DNA of 64,000 nucleotides from Tatumella ptyseos ATCC 33301 (lineage in GTDB: Bacteria; Pseudomonadota; Gammaproteobacteria; Enterobacterales; Enterobacteriaceae), in assembly GCF_000735525.1 (NCBI RefSeq), contig NZ_JMPR01000054.1, positions 1-64,000 of the forward strand, read 5' to 3'. Of this stretch, positions 35,507-44,658 are shown piece after piece. Each line of letters opens with the position of its first letter. Positions within the stretch are counted from its first letter, which is position 1. Position numbers and translations under genes: made by a program. The notes beneath the pieces were generated by a model, which saw nothing but the letters and a program-made list of their open reading frames with translations, searched no databases and had not been told where the DNA came from.

Positions 35507-37256
35507 TGCGTCCCCGTTCACATTGGTACGGTGTACTGTCGTTCAGTAACCTTGCCACCTCCATCACCGACATCGGAAAATAAGCTCCCCGGTAAAGGTA
35601 TTTAAGGTAACATGCTGATATAAAATTACTTATACAAATCATCCTGCGCTTTTTGATAAACCAGTCATCATTATTCTTATAGAATGGCGAAAAAAACCAG
35701 GAATGGGATAGCTGATTATTTAGTATAAAGCATCCCAGCAGCATACTCTTTTTTGTCGCCGGACTGGCGGACGAATTCATTACACGGGTAACCCTCACCA
35801 GTTCATTCGGGGCCATATCCTCACATAAAATCCAGCGACTAAAGTCACGAAGAAATTCACTGGTTTCCTCAAGTCTGACTTTAATATCTTTGATCACTTT
35901 TTTTATCAGTAAAAAACGGCCCAATCCGTTCATCGCTGATGAAGAAATACAGAGCAATATTTCCTGTGAAGCACCGTATTTTTTCGCAAAATGATAAATA
36001 AAATTCCTCGCCTGTTCATCTGACAAACGGAACAACGGCTTTTTAGGAATAAAAGGCAACATTTCCAGGCGACAACGGCTCATTTTTTTGTTCCCCCGGT
36101 AATCTTTGACTGCAACATATCCGTAATAATGGATCACTGAACGGGCATTCATACTCTGCGTGATCGACCAGGGATTAATAATTGTCGGGATCCCTTCATA
36201 ACTACAGCGAATTCCCTGTTCGATATCTTCATAATCATTCCAGTACAACTGCTCATTCTGCGGGGAGTGCTGCCAGACTGACTTTTTACAGATGTACAAA
36301 CTGCCTGTCAGATAATCATGGCCAAACTGGCTTCTGGCCGGATGCTGATAACAATAAAACAACTTACTGATGAGAGATGTGTCTTTCTGAGTCACCGCGG
36401 TGATTGACAGTTCTTTCGTCAGATCCTGCTCTATCGTATTGAAATCAGAGTATTTCCTGGGCACCAGGTTATATTGATCGGTAAAATAAAACGACTGAAA
36501 TCCGGTCATCGGATAGTCATCTCCGAAACGTTGCACCGCCTGATAAAAGTTCAGTGCCAGCAGAACACGATCATGCAGGATACAGAGATTCGGATACCTG
36601 GCTGACTCCACCAGCAGATTCTTTTTACGGGTAATATGTACTGGTGGTGCAGGAATATCCTGACCCACAATCTTTACCTGCTCAAAAAAACGAAAATCCG
36701 GGTGCGGTGTACCGCACAGAATGATCTCCTTTTCCGCAATATCCAGCTGCAGTATGCGTTCGACACAGGCATTAATAAATGTCGGCTCTTCCGGGCCAAC
36801 CGGAATGCAGAAGCTCCATTGAGTGAGCCCTTTATCCCGCGAGGCTGCCAGAGGGCTGTTCTTCTGATACACACGAAAGCCTGATACGCTCTCCGGGCTC
36901 TCTGTAAATGCCTCACGATAGTAACCACGTTCCAGCAGTGTTTCGCACCTAATCTTCTCCCGGATATACAGCTTACCGCCTGCCGGCATCTGGTGAGTGA
37001 TATCCCAAAGCATATGTGCATAAAAGGCTGAATCATTCTGTACGTTCACCAGTGCGACATTTTGAAGATCCGCGATAAAAAACCGCGAGCAACCATTGAC
37101 GATATAGGTTTCATCTGCCGGCCGGTCAAGGCAGTCCGAAAAACTGATCACTGTCAGATTTTCTGTGTTATCCATGTCCAGAGATGCCAGGGTATAAGGC
37201 CGGCTTAGTGGCCGCGCCCCGAGTTTCCTGTCATGTACGTAGCGAATAATTTTCAC
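35478..37256 (-). CDS. Large glycosyltransferase-like protein
   Basis: A protein of about 592 residues. An N-terminal ~130-residue part has a methyltransferase-like or sugar-binding look (HMLWDITHQMPAGGKLYIRE). A central GT-A-like domain follows (~145-400): ARYPNLCILHDRVLLA contains the DxD-like ILHDR, and TGSLYICKKSVW with YWNDYEDIEQGIR gives the typical acceptor/base region with ED. The last ~190 residues are unassigned. It probably transfers a sugar in a surface glycan. GTG 37256 has AGGGT nine bases upstream; GTG 37268 is the alternative. Confidence 0.7.
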   Translation of the reverse strand: MKIIRYVHDRKLGARPLSRPYTLASLDMDNTENLTVISFSDCLDRPADETYIVNGCSRFFIADLQNVALVNVQNDSAFYAHMLWDITHQMPAGGKLYIREKIRCETLLERGYYREAFTESPESVSGFRVYQKNSPLAASRDKGLTQWSFCIPVGPEEPTFINACVERILQLDIAEKEIILCGTPHPDFRFFEQVKIVGQDIPAPPVHITRKKNLLVESARYPNLCILHDRVLLALNFYQAVQRFGDDYPMTGFQSFYFTDQYNLVPRKYSDFNTIEQDLTKELSITAVTQKDTSLISKLFYCYQHPARSQFGHDYLTGSLYICKKSVWQHSPQNEQLYWNDYEDIEQGIRCSYEGIPTIINPWSITQSMNARSVIHYYGYVAVKDYRGNKKMSRCRLEMLPFIPKKPLFRLSDEQARNFIYHFAKKYGASQEILLCISSSAMNGLGRFLLIKKVIKDIKVRLEETSEFLRDFSRWILCEDMAPNELVRVTRVMNSSASPATKKSMLLGCFILNNQLSHSWFFSPFYKNNDDWFIKKRRMICISNFISACYLKYLYRGAYFPMSVMEVARLLNDSTPYQCERGRNGTEGRRDH

Positions 37257-37283
37257 GGGAAAAGTCACCCTGCTGCATTCTTA

Positions 37284-38042
37284 TCAGAAGGTAATAGCCT
37301 GTCTGGCTACCGGTAACCGGGCAAAGTTTTGCAGATCTTCCGGCGTACCCAGTCCATACATGCCATCCATCTCAGTGCCTATATTCATAATGCCGATACG
37401 ACAATCACTATTATGTTGCAGCAGGTAGTTGTATACAGGTGCGACATAAAACTCTCCGTGGCTAAGATCATTGTTACCCACCATTTGCCGGGCAAAATGA
37501 CAGAAGTCCCGGCCACGCCGGTAGTTATAAATACCCACTGTCGCTTCATCAGAGACTACCTGCTTTTCGACGACCCGCTGCACCCACCCTTGCTCATTAC
37601 ATTGCACATAAGACCACTTGCTATCACTGGCCGTCATTGTCATTATCAGGCCATCGAGATGCCGCTCATCCATTTGTTTCAGATAATCATCAATGCAGAT
37701 ATCAACCCACTGATCTGAGTTAGCAATCATCAGTGGCTGGTCATTATCAATATAGGCATCTGCGGCTAATACAGTACAAGCCGCGCCCCCGCTAATTCCC
37801 TTTATAGGGACTATCACGGAGCCAGGTGCAATATTTTCCAGTAATGGAATCAACTTATACTCTGAGATATGTTCTTCCTGGCAAACAAAAATAAACCGAT
37901 GCGCTCTGTGCGGACGAAGATTATTGACCACGACTTCGATCATTTTCTTGTCACCGAGGCGAATTAACGGTTTGGGTTCCCGATATCCGGCGACTGAAAA
38001 ACGGCTACCCCGACCTGCCATGGGAATAATAATATTCATCAT
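37284..38042 (-). CDS. Sugar-phosphate nucleotidyltransferase
   Basis: A 252-residue NTP transferase that would activate a sugar or alditol phosphate. The signature PMAGRGSRF (~7-15), EPKPLIRLGDKKMIE (~22-36), SGGAACTVLAA (~82-92) and NSDQW (the metal-binding Asp) are all present, and VEKQVVSDEATVGIYNY follows the family's VEK...GIY pattern. This is the LicC/GlmU-N-like short form without a hexapeptide domain. It overlaps the cupin gene by ATGA. The nucleotide and sugar cannot be read from sequence. Confidence 0.85.
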   Translation of the reverse strand: MMNIIIPMAGRGSRFSVAGYREPKPLIRLGDKKMIEVVVNNLRPHRAHRFIFVCQEEHISEYKLIPLLENIAPGSVIVPIKGISGGAACTVLAADAYIDNDQPLMIANSDQWVDICIDDYLKQMDERHLDGLIMTMTASDSKWSYVQCNEQGWVQRVVEKQVVSDEATVGIYNYRRGRDFCHFARQMVGNNDLSHGEFYVAPVYNYLLQHNSDCRIGIMNIGTEMDGMYGLGTPEDLQNFARLPVARQAITF

Positions 38043-38371
38043 ATCATTTCCTCTGCACTGTATTTATCATTATTGACGCCAGGAATTTTCACCACCGTGG
38101 TCACGGTATCCTCAACAGCATAAAAGTCGGTTACCTGCCCCGCCTCAATAGTGATAATATCTCCACGGTAATAATACTGACCTGACATTCTGACCGCGCC
38201 GGAAACGATAACAGTAATCTCTGTCGCAACTTTATGATAATGTGCATGTTCCTGGTCACCTGCCTGATAATATTTTACAGCAACCTCCATATTGCTGGTT
38301 CGGAATACGGAAGGCTCAAAAGGACCGATAAACCATCCCCGGGTCATGTTCTCAATATTTTCTTTTTTCAT
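38039..38371 (-). CDS. Cupin-fold protein, first gene of the glycan cluster
   Basis: A 110-residue single-domain cupin. Motif 1 is EHAHYHKVATEITVIVSG (~41-58) with metal-ligand His residues and Glu, and motif 2 is GDIITIEAGQVTDFYAVED. Small cupins in glycan loci can be sugar isomerases/epimerases or sensors. It opens the eight-gene minus-strand cluster and is preceded by a long AT-rich leader region. It has a weak ribosome site. Confidence 0.78.
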   Translation of the reverse strand: MKKENIENMTRGWFIGPFEPSVFRTSNMEVAVKYYQAGDQEHAHYHKVATEITVIVSGAVRMSGQYYYRGDIITIEAGQVTDFYAVEDTVTTVVKIPGVNNDKYSAEEMI

Positions 38372-39064
38372 AATGAAATTAAACAGCGTAATTATTTAAT
38401 ATTATTTATATGGAAATAATAGATTAGTTCTGAGGAAGAGTTCATTTAAGACCCTTTAATTAAACAGACCTCATAGCTCACTCTCGACACATTAACTCTT
38501 AAAATATTCCAGTGGTTATTATTACTATAAGAAAAATCATCAATCACTCTGCCAGGAATATTTCAGCACCCTTACAGGATGAAATAATAGCCCATCCTCC
38601 CCTACCATCTGGTTATAACTATCGCCAGACATAAGAATATACATTTTTAATTCCACCCAAAGCTTGAGGCGATGGTACTTGCTTTTTAATGCCATGTAAA
38701 ACACAAAAAACAGACTTAAAAACCATCAGTAAACACACAAACAGCACAAACCACTAGCTACAGTTAGATTTTAGGTATTTTATTTCATTTATTTTTTAAA
38801 TTAACACTTAAAAGATCGTTTATTTATTTATCCGGAGTGTTTATTTTTGTTTTATTTATTAACGCGGTAATTAAAAGCATTTGATTATTATAATCAGAGT
38901 CAACACTCTGAAACTTTCATCCGCCGTTAATAATTCACGCAGCTCAACCACATATGGAATTATTCTTAATAATAAGCATTAATTGAAAAGAGAAAATTAA
39001 AAATAAAAGTTCGGATGATCTTAGGAGGGAAATAGAATAAATCTAAGAAATGTAAGGCGTTAAC
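38372..39064. other. Long AT-rich, gene-free region before the glycan cluster
   Basis: About 690 bases without a supported gene, much richer in A and T than the flanks. It presumably contains the glycan cluster promoter and a long untranslated leader. I looked for the ops/JUMPstart element (GGCGGTAG core) of RfaH-controlled glycan operons and did not see it. Such AT-rich regions are typical H-NS targets. Confidence 0.55.
38882..38896. promoter_or_regulatory. TGATTAT-T-ATAATCA palindrome (Fur-like 7-1-7)
   Basis: A perfect 7-1-7 inverted repeat. Compared with the Fur half-site model TGATAAT-N-ATTATCA it differs at one symmetrical position per arm. It lies 510 bases upstream of the cupin start and just downstream of the TonB receptor gene. 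Confidence 0.3.
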
Positions 39065-39088
39065 ACCGGCCACACAAGTGTGGCCGGT
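39065..39088 (-). terminator. Hairpin at the end of the TonB-receptor gene
   Basis: ACCGGCCACA-CAAG-TGTGGCCGGT, a perfect ten-base stem four bases past the stop codon. No T-run follows, so termination may be Rho-assisted. Confidence 0.6.
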
Positions 39089-39092
39089 AAGA

Positions 39093-41078
39093 TCAGAAAT
39101 TATAATTGGCTCCCAGGTAATAACGACGTCCGTCAAGAGTCGCTGAATAGTTTTCATAGCTGATAGTTTTATCCAGCAGGTTATAAATCCCCGTGAGCAG
39201 TGATAATGATTCAGTCACAGAGTAATTAATACCAGTATCAACAAAACTATAAGAGGGCGTTCCTTCCGCCATACTTGTGCGGCTCAGATACTCCGACGTT
39301 CTGCTCCGGAAGTTTATCCGGCTCCATACGGACAGATCCCGGGTTGCTTGCCAGTTCAGTGTCATATTAACCATATGTTTTGGCATTTTATTGAGTGGCT
39401 TGCCGGAAAACTGCCCGGTTTTCTGCTCAGAATCTGTATACGTATAGTTACCGGTCAGTTTCCAGCCTTCTGCGGGTTTCCATCCCAGAGTCGCCTCCGC
39501 ACCACGCAGAGTCGCCTTATCCACATTGACACGGTCACTGACAAAATCGTAATGCGTACTGCCAATGGTACAGGCGGGGTCTGCACTACTATTGCACCGA
39601 CGAACTTCGGTAATTTTATTTTTAAAATCGGTATTAAATAGCGTTAATCCGGCATTCAATTGATGACCGTTATCCCATAGCAGCGCTATTTCTTCGCTCA
39701 GGCTCTTCTCGGGTTTTAGATCAGGGTTACCGACAATAATTCCGTTTGACCGCCCTCCTCCGGTGGTCTGCCCCCAACTGGCGGAGGACTGACGCAGATC
39801 GGGTGAGCGATAACCCGCTGAAATACCGCCTTTTATTGTCCACTGGTCGTTCAGGTGCCAGACACCATAGCCTCGCGGGGTCCAGTGTGTTCCATAGTTC
39901 TGGTCTTTATCCATCCGCATTCCACCGGTCAGCGAAAAACTCCGGGTTATTGCCCACTCATCTTCCGCAAAAACAGCCCAGCTCCAGCGTGTCAGTTTAT
40001 TCAGTCCCGCGGCCGCTTCTAACTGGTTTCCGTCATCATGGAGTTTTTCATAACCATACTGTCCGCCCAAAGTGATCGAATGCTCATCCAGCAGCCATTG
40101 GCCCTGAGTATTCAGTGTAGTGTTATAAGATTTCATTGCGCGGCCGGGATTATTAGTTTCCTCCCGTTGCAGATAGCTGCTGGTATTCAGCTCATCATAA
40201 TATCCATGATGCGTCAGCGCATAAGTCGTGTGTTCATAACGGTTTTCACTGCGGCTGTTCGGCGTACATACGGTGCCCCGACAGCTCTCCACTGCCTGAG
40301 ATTTTCCGGGAGTACTGTTTCTGTCCTGAAGCTCTCTGGCAATATCCACACTCATACGGTTTCTGTCATCAGGTGTCAGGGTGAGCGTCGCGGCACCATT
40401 GCGCATCCGCTGCTCGTTATAGCCATTGACTACCCTGTCTTCCTGACGTCGGGAGAGTAACCCGCTGAGTTTCATATCCAGCAGCCCGTCAATCAACGGG
40501 CCGGAAACATAGGCATCCGTCTGATAAAGATCTCCGGAGCGACGATGTTCCTGAAAAGTGGCTTCCGAATGCAGTGATCCCAGCCAGTTACCACGGTTAT
40601 AGGTTTTTTTGGTGATCACATTAATGACCCCTCCCATCGCATCCGAACCATACAGGGAAGACATGGGGCCGCGGATCACTTCTATCCGTTCTATAGATCC
40701 CAGAGGAGGTAACCAGCCCTGCTCAATACCGGCATTATCACTATTTGGCCGGGTTCCCCGCGTACTCACCCGCCGACCATCGACCAGGATAAGAGTGTAC
40801 TGAGAGGACATTCCGCGGATACTGATATCGCTGCTGCTCCCCCCGCCGGTGACGACCACGCCAGGGACATCTTTCAGCGCATCGGTAATATCGCGGTAGG
40901 CTTTGTCTTCGATTTGTTCTCTGGTAACCACAGAGATGGAGGCCGGTGCGTTCTGAATTTTTTGTTCAAAACCCGTCGCAGTGACCACCAGTGTTTCTTT
41001 ATCGGTAGCATCCGCCATTCCGGGGAAAAAGGCCGTTGTCAGTATCACTGCGAACGGTTTTACGCGAAGTATTCTCAT
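39093..41078 (-). CDS. CirA-type TonB-dependent siderophore receptor
   Basis: A 661-residue outer-membrane receptor, near the E. coli CirA length of 663. Signal peptide MRILRVKPFAVIL...MADA is followed by the TonB box ETLVVTA, a plug domain (APASISVVTREQIEDKAYRD, LILVDGRRVSTR, RIEVIRGPMSSLYGSDAMGG) and a 22-strand barrel ending in YNF. Closest family is CirA/FepA-like catecholate receptors. I chose ATG 41078; ATGs at 41084 and 41093 are alternatives with similarly weak ribosome sites. A Fur box about 130 bases upstream predicts expression in low iron. Two CxnC pairs in the extracellular region (CRGTVC, CNSSADPAC) are visible. Confidence 0.88.
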   Translation of the reverse strand: MRILRVKPFAVILTTAFFPGMADATDKETLVVTATGFEQKIQNAPASISVVTREQIEDKAYRDITDALKDVPGVVVTGGGSSSDISIRGMSSQYTLILVDGRRVSTRGTRPNSDNAGIEQGWLPPLGSIERIEVIRGPMSSLYGSDAMGGVINVITKKTYNRGNWLGSLHSEATFQEHRRSGDLYQTDAYVSGPLIDGLLDMKLSGLLSRRQEDRVVNGYNEQRMRNGAATLTLTPDDRNRMSVDIARELQDRNSTPGKSQAVESCRGTVCTPNSRSENRYEHTTYALTHHGYYDELNTSSYLQREETNNPGRAMKSYNTTLNTQGQWLLDEHSITLGGQYGYEKLHDDGNQLEAAAGLNKLTRWSWAVFAEDEWAITRSFSLTGGMRMDKDQNYGTHWTPRGYGVWHLNDQWTIKGGISAGYRSPDLRQSSASWGQTTGGGRSNGIIVGNPDLKPEKSLSEEIALLWDNGHQLNAGLTLFNTDFKNKITEVRRCNSSADPACTIGSTHYDFVSDRVNVDKATLRGAEATLGWKPAEGWKLTGNYTYTDSEQKTGQFSGKPLNKMPKHMVNMTLNWQATRDLSVWSRINFRSRTSEYLSRTSMAEGTPSYSFVDTGINYSVTESLSLLTGIYNLLDKTISYENYSATLDGRRYYLGANYNF

Positions 41079-41207
41079 TATCATCGATTCCATTTGTTGA
41101 TCAAAATGCTTCACCCTCGCCGATGACTGCAAACAGAATGCTCCATGTAACATTTTATTACACCGGCAGATGTTTCCTATTGTACGAACAAACCAATAAA
41201 TGTAAAT

Positions 41208-41226
41208 AATAATGAGAATTAGTATC
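41208..41226 (-). promoter_or_regulatory. Fur box upstream of the TonB receptor
   Basis: AATAATGAGAATTAGTATC matches GATAATGATAATCATTATC at about 14-15 of 19 positions. It is 130 bases before the receptor start in an otherwise gene-free promoter region (41079-41467). Confidence 0.7.
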
Positions 41227-41467
41227 GTTATCACAAGCAGAGATCAACTTCCCTTTATTCTTCTTCTGTATGCTCCCATATCAGAAACGACCTCCGCTCC
41301 GGATATCCCCGGGGAGCGCGCACATTTACTACCCCGCCAGCGATATACTGATAGCGGGTTAACTTAAATAAATTATTTAATATCGCTAATTTCAGACGGG
41401 GTTCTGCCACAGAGAGCAAATGTCCGGAACAAACCCGTGGGCACCGGGTGACCGGATATGCCCCGCC

Positions 41468-42730
41468 TTAGCGGGCCACGGGAAGATCGGTGTAGCGGGT
41501 GGTATAACAGGGAGAAAGCATATCGCGTTTCATTACCCAGAGTTGTTCGACGCCCTGGCCGGCAAACCACAATTGCCCTTTTCCACTCTGATTAACGCCA
41601 TCAATGACCCTCATCAGTGATTCACTGTTAGCCTGAGGCTTATAGTCATCAAACAAATTGAGCTGCGAGACTCCCTGGCTGAAAAAATCCCCCAGCATGA
41701 CACCCGCCTTCATATACCGTGGCCCGTCCTGCCAGATACGGTCCAGTACTTTCATCGCAATGCGGATAATATCTCTGCTATCGTTGGTGGGGGTTTGCAG
41801 ATTGCCCGTGGCCTGGTTCGCGTAAAATATCTCTCCCTGTGCATGCGGGCTGGTACGCAGAAATACCGTCACCTGACGACAATATTGTCTTTCTCCACGT
41901 AATCTTTCCGCAGCCCGTACAGCATAATTACATATGGCCTCACGCATCGCCGTATATTCAGAGATCCGTGTAGAAAACGAACGGGAACAGACAATTTGTT
42001 GTTTCACCGGAGCAAATTCTTCCAGTTCAAGACAAGGTTCGCCCCGCAGTTCCCTCACCGTCCGTTCCAGTACCACATTAAAATGTTTGCGAATGACCCA
42101 TGTGCTCTGTTCCGATAAATCTTTTGCCGTGAGGATACCCATCCTGTTCAGTTTCTGGCTGATGCGCCGCCCCACTCCCCAGACTTCCGCCACCGGAGTC
42201 AGGGCCATCAATTTACGCTGACGCTCGACATTTGACAGATCAACGACTCCGTCGGTTTTTCGCCAGGTTTTAGCCGCATGATTGGCGAGCTTGGCTAATG
42301 TCTTCGTCGGGGCTATCCCGACCCCTACGGTAAGATGGGTATCACGTAGCACCCGCTCCCGGACTTCCCGGCCAAAGGCTTCCGGATTCCGGCAATGACG
42401 AATGCCGGTGAGATCCATAAATGCTTCATCAATGGAATAAATTTCTACTGCCGGTGCCAGTGCTTCCAGCGTACTCATCACGCGGTGACTCATATCTGCG
42501 TATAAGGCATAGTTTGAGCTGAACACACTGACCCGATGCTCGCGAAAAAGTTTTTTCAGCCGGAAATAGGGTTCCCCCATACTGATATTCAGTTTTTTAG
42601 CTTCCGCTGAACGCGCGATAACACAACCATCGTTATTGCTCAGCACAACCACCGGCGTCCCTTTTAAATCCGGGCGGAATACGGTTTCGCACGATGCATA
42701 AAATGAGTTCACATCTACCAGCGCAAACAT
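41468..42730 (-). CDS. umuC: Error-prone DNA polymerase V subunit UmuC
   Basis: A 420-residue Y-family polymerase that, with UmuD'2 and RecA, copies past DNA damage. Palm-domain acidic residues are in FALVDVNSFYASCE and YSIDEAFMDL; the thumb helix-hairpin-helix is around WGVGRRISQKLNRMGI. The clamp-binding peptide QLNLFD is near residue 357. It overlaps umuD by one base (TAATG). Length equals E. coli UmuC (422 aa) within two residues. SOS-controlled through the umuD promoter. Confidence 0.96.
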   Translation of the reverse strand: MFALVDVNSFYASCETVFRPDLKGTPVVVLSNNDGCVIARSAEAKKLNISMGEPYFRLKKLFREHRVSVFSSNYALYADMSHRVMSTLEALAPAVEIYSIDEAFMDLTGIRHCRNPEAFGREVRERVLRDTHLTVGVGIAPTKTLAKLANHAAKTWRKTDGVVDLSNVERQRKLMALTPVAEVWGVGRRISQKLNRMGILTAKDLSEQSTWVIRKHFNVVLERTVRELRGEPCLELEEFAPVKQQIVCSRSFSTRISEYTAMREAICNYAVRAAERLRGERQYCRQVTVFLRTSPHAQGEIFYANQATGNLQTPTNDSRDIIRIAMKVLDRIWQDGPRYMKAGVMLGDFFSQGVSQLNLFDDYKPQANSESLMRVIDGVNQSGKGQLWFAGQGVEQLWVMKRDMLSPCYTTRYTDLPVAR

Positions 42731-43152
42731 TACTGCCCCAGCGTTTTGACTACGTGTTTTACTACACCGAAAATTTCAAACTGATCAGCATCAGAAATCG
42801 TTATCACTGAATGGGTGATATTCATCGGCCTCAGATGCAGTGAAGGTCTCAGCATCAGTTGCTTGACGGTAAATTCCCCCGTCACTGCGGCCACCACAAT
42901 ATCCCCATGCCCTGCCTTAAGTGAGCTGTCGACAATCAGCATATCGCCGTCATCGATCCCGCCTTCAATCATGGAGTCACCACTGACCCGGACAAAATAG
43001 GTAGCACCGGGATGCCGTATCAATAACTGATTAAGATCGATACGCTGTTCAACATAATCCTGTGCAGGTGACGGGAAACCGCAAGGGACACGACTGATAA
43101 AAAAAGGCAGATCCTGCATGGCATGGATCTCTGCAGGCAGATAGAACTTCAT
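42730..43152 (-). CDS. umuD: SOS mutagenesis protein UmuD
   Basis: A 140-residue LexA-like autoprotease. RecA-stimulated cleavage occurs between Cys24 and Gly25 (VPCGFPSPA), with catalytic Ser60 (VSGDSM) and Lys97 (TVKQLM), exactly the E. coli numbering. The cleaved form UmuD' joins UmuC as polymerase V. It is the first gene of umuDC, with a near-consensus LexA box 21-38 bases before the ATG. Confidence 0.96.
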   Translation of the reverse strand: MKFYLPAEIHAMQDLPFFISRVPCGFPSPAQDYVEQRIDLNQLLIRHPGATYFVRVSGDSMIEGGIDDGDMLIVDSSLKAGHGDIVVAAVTGEFTVKQLMLRPSLHLRPMNITHSVITISDADQFEIFGVVKHVVKTLGQ

Positions 43153-43172
43153 GATCGGTTTCTCAGATTTTT

Positions 43173-43190
43173 ACTGTATAAATATACAGT
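43173..43190 (-). promoter_or_regulatory. LexA (SOS) box of umuDC
   Basis: ACTGTATAAATATACAGT contains CTGT-N8-ACAG with AT-rich centre, matching the SOS consensus TACTGTATATAAAAACAGTA. It overlaps the promoter immediately upstream of umuD, so tight repression until DNA damage is expected. Confidence 0.92.
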
Positions 43191-43729
43191 AATACTAACG
43201 GAGTGTTTTGATCAAGATGACTCGTCATTATTTTTTGTAAACTCATTGTCCGGGAAGGAAATTTATTATTTTCGGCAGACTGCGCAGGTCAGTGGCAGCG
43301 AACATCTTACCGATCATGCAGACTTTCACGCCTGCCGATCACAATGTTCTAAACAGACAGTTGAGCAAAGACGATAAACAATGATATTTTTACTGCCACT
43401 GTTCCTGTCCCGGACACCGTGTAATGTGAAGCGTAAACCGGACTTTGACGCGCCGGTTGCTAAAGGCCGTGAGCAGGAAATACGTTCCGGTTCATGAACG
43501 ATACCGGTATAAGAAATACTTTGCAGATAGCGCAGGCTTCTTCTGCCGCTGAAAATTCAGTAATACTGCTGCGATATATGAAGCGGGCCGTTGTAATCGT
43601 GTATTTTCCCGCTCCCGGTTTTAAAACAGAGGGGGTACAGTAATTATCATCGGTGGGGATCTTAGTAAGGGCTAATTATGGCCCACTATTTGGCGGGAAT
43701 TTAATAAATCCCCGTTAAATTAAGAAGGT
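43191..43729. other. Gap between umuDC promoter and the FCD regulator
   Basis: No supported gene. Nothing recognisable beyond the LexA box at its edge. The short frames here lack ribosome sites and families. Confidence 0.45.
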
Positions 43730-44395
43730 TCACGTCGGTAATAATAACTTTTTACTCAAATCCTCCCAGTGCTCAACAAATGCATCACGGGCAATATCGA
43801 ACACACGCGTTTCAAGGCAACGTATAAGATGCTCATGTTCAGCCACTAATTCTTTTGAATTCTCGTAGAAGGCATTACGCTGAACCATGAGTAACTCAAT
43901 CTCACCCTCCAAAACGCTATAACTTTTTTGTAACCTGGGACTCAAACTGGCATCGATAATCGCACGATGAAAGGCTCTATCGGCTGCACTCAGGTATGCC
44001 GATGATGCACCCGCAGGAGCCGCACGCATAACTTCAATAGCATCAAGAGCACCTTTAGGGATCAATCCACTGTAGGTAATCATGCGTACCGCTTCGCCTT
44101 CTAAAACCCCGCGAAGCCGCGTCACATCAACAATATCGTTAGGGCCGAATTTTGGTACACAGAACCCTCTGTTCACAATTTGTACCAGCAGTCCCTGGCT
44201 GACTAGAATCTGAGCCGCACTTCTGAATGTCGTTCTGGATACCCCATGCTCTTCTGCCATACGGATGTCACGCAAAAATGAGCCAGGTTCGAACTCACCA
44301 TGCAGGATCCGCTGTCGTATCGTTAAGACAAGTGATTCTAAAGTGGTGGATTTGCTTTCTTCAGAAGACAAAGGTGATTGCAGATGATTTTCCAT
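43730..44395 (-). CDS. GntR-family FCD-domain regulator
   Basis: A 221-residue FadR-subfamily regulator. The N-terminal winged helix has IRQRILHGEFEPGSFLRDIRMAEEHGVSRTTFRSAAQIL; the C-terminal all-helical FCD domain has RLRGVLEGEAVRMI, the metal-binding-like RAFHRAIIDAS and AEHEHLIRCL (three His residues in FCD positions). It is encoded 263 bases downstream of the kinase/phospho-lyase operon on the same strand and is its likely regulator. I chose ATG 44395; an upstream GTG at 44443 would add 16 unrelated residues. No clear ribosome site is visible. Confidence 0.82.
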   Translation of the reverse strand: MENHLQSPLSSEESKSTTLESLVLTIRQRILHGEFEPGSFLRDIRMAEEHGVSRTTFRSAAQILVSQGLLVQIVNRGFCVPKFGPNDIVDVTRLRGVLEGEAVRMITYSGLIPKGALDAIEVMRAAPAGASSAYLSAADRAFHRAIIDASLSPRLQKSYSVLEGEIELLMVQRNAFYENSKELVAEHEHLIRCLETRVFDIARDAFVEHWEDLSKKLLLPT

Positions 44396-44658
44396 GATAT
44401 AACTACATGTTAATGTTGATGATTGCTTAAAAAGAAAACACACTGTGCATTCTGTAGTAAGAAAATAGCAAAAGATTTCAGCAAAAGTTAACCGCCCGGT
44501 GACGACTTCCTTTCCGATAACTGTCTGACCATTCCTTTTCAGACAGCCCCGATATATAAGCAGACCCGAAGCACATTACCATACATTTCGCTGATTACAG
44601 AATTATCAGGGGGCCGGACATGGGTAATGACCGGTACCCTGATAAGGCTCTCACGTAT

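Noticed and set aside
38372-39064. ops/JUMPstart element for RfaH control of the glycan cluster
   Set aside because: I looked for the GGCGGTAG core on the minus strand and did not find it.
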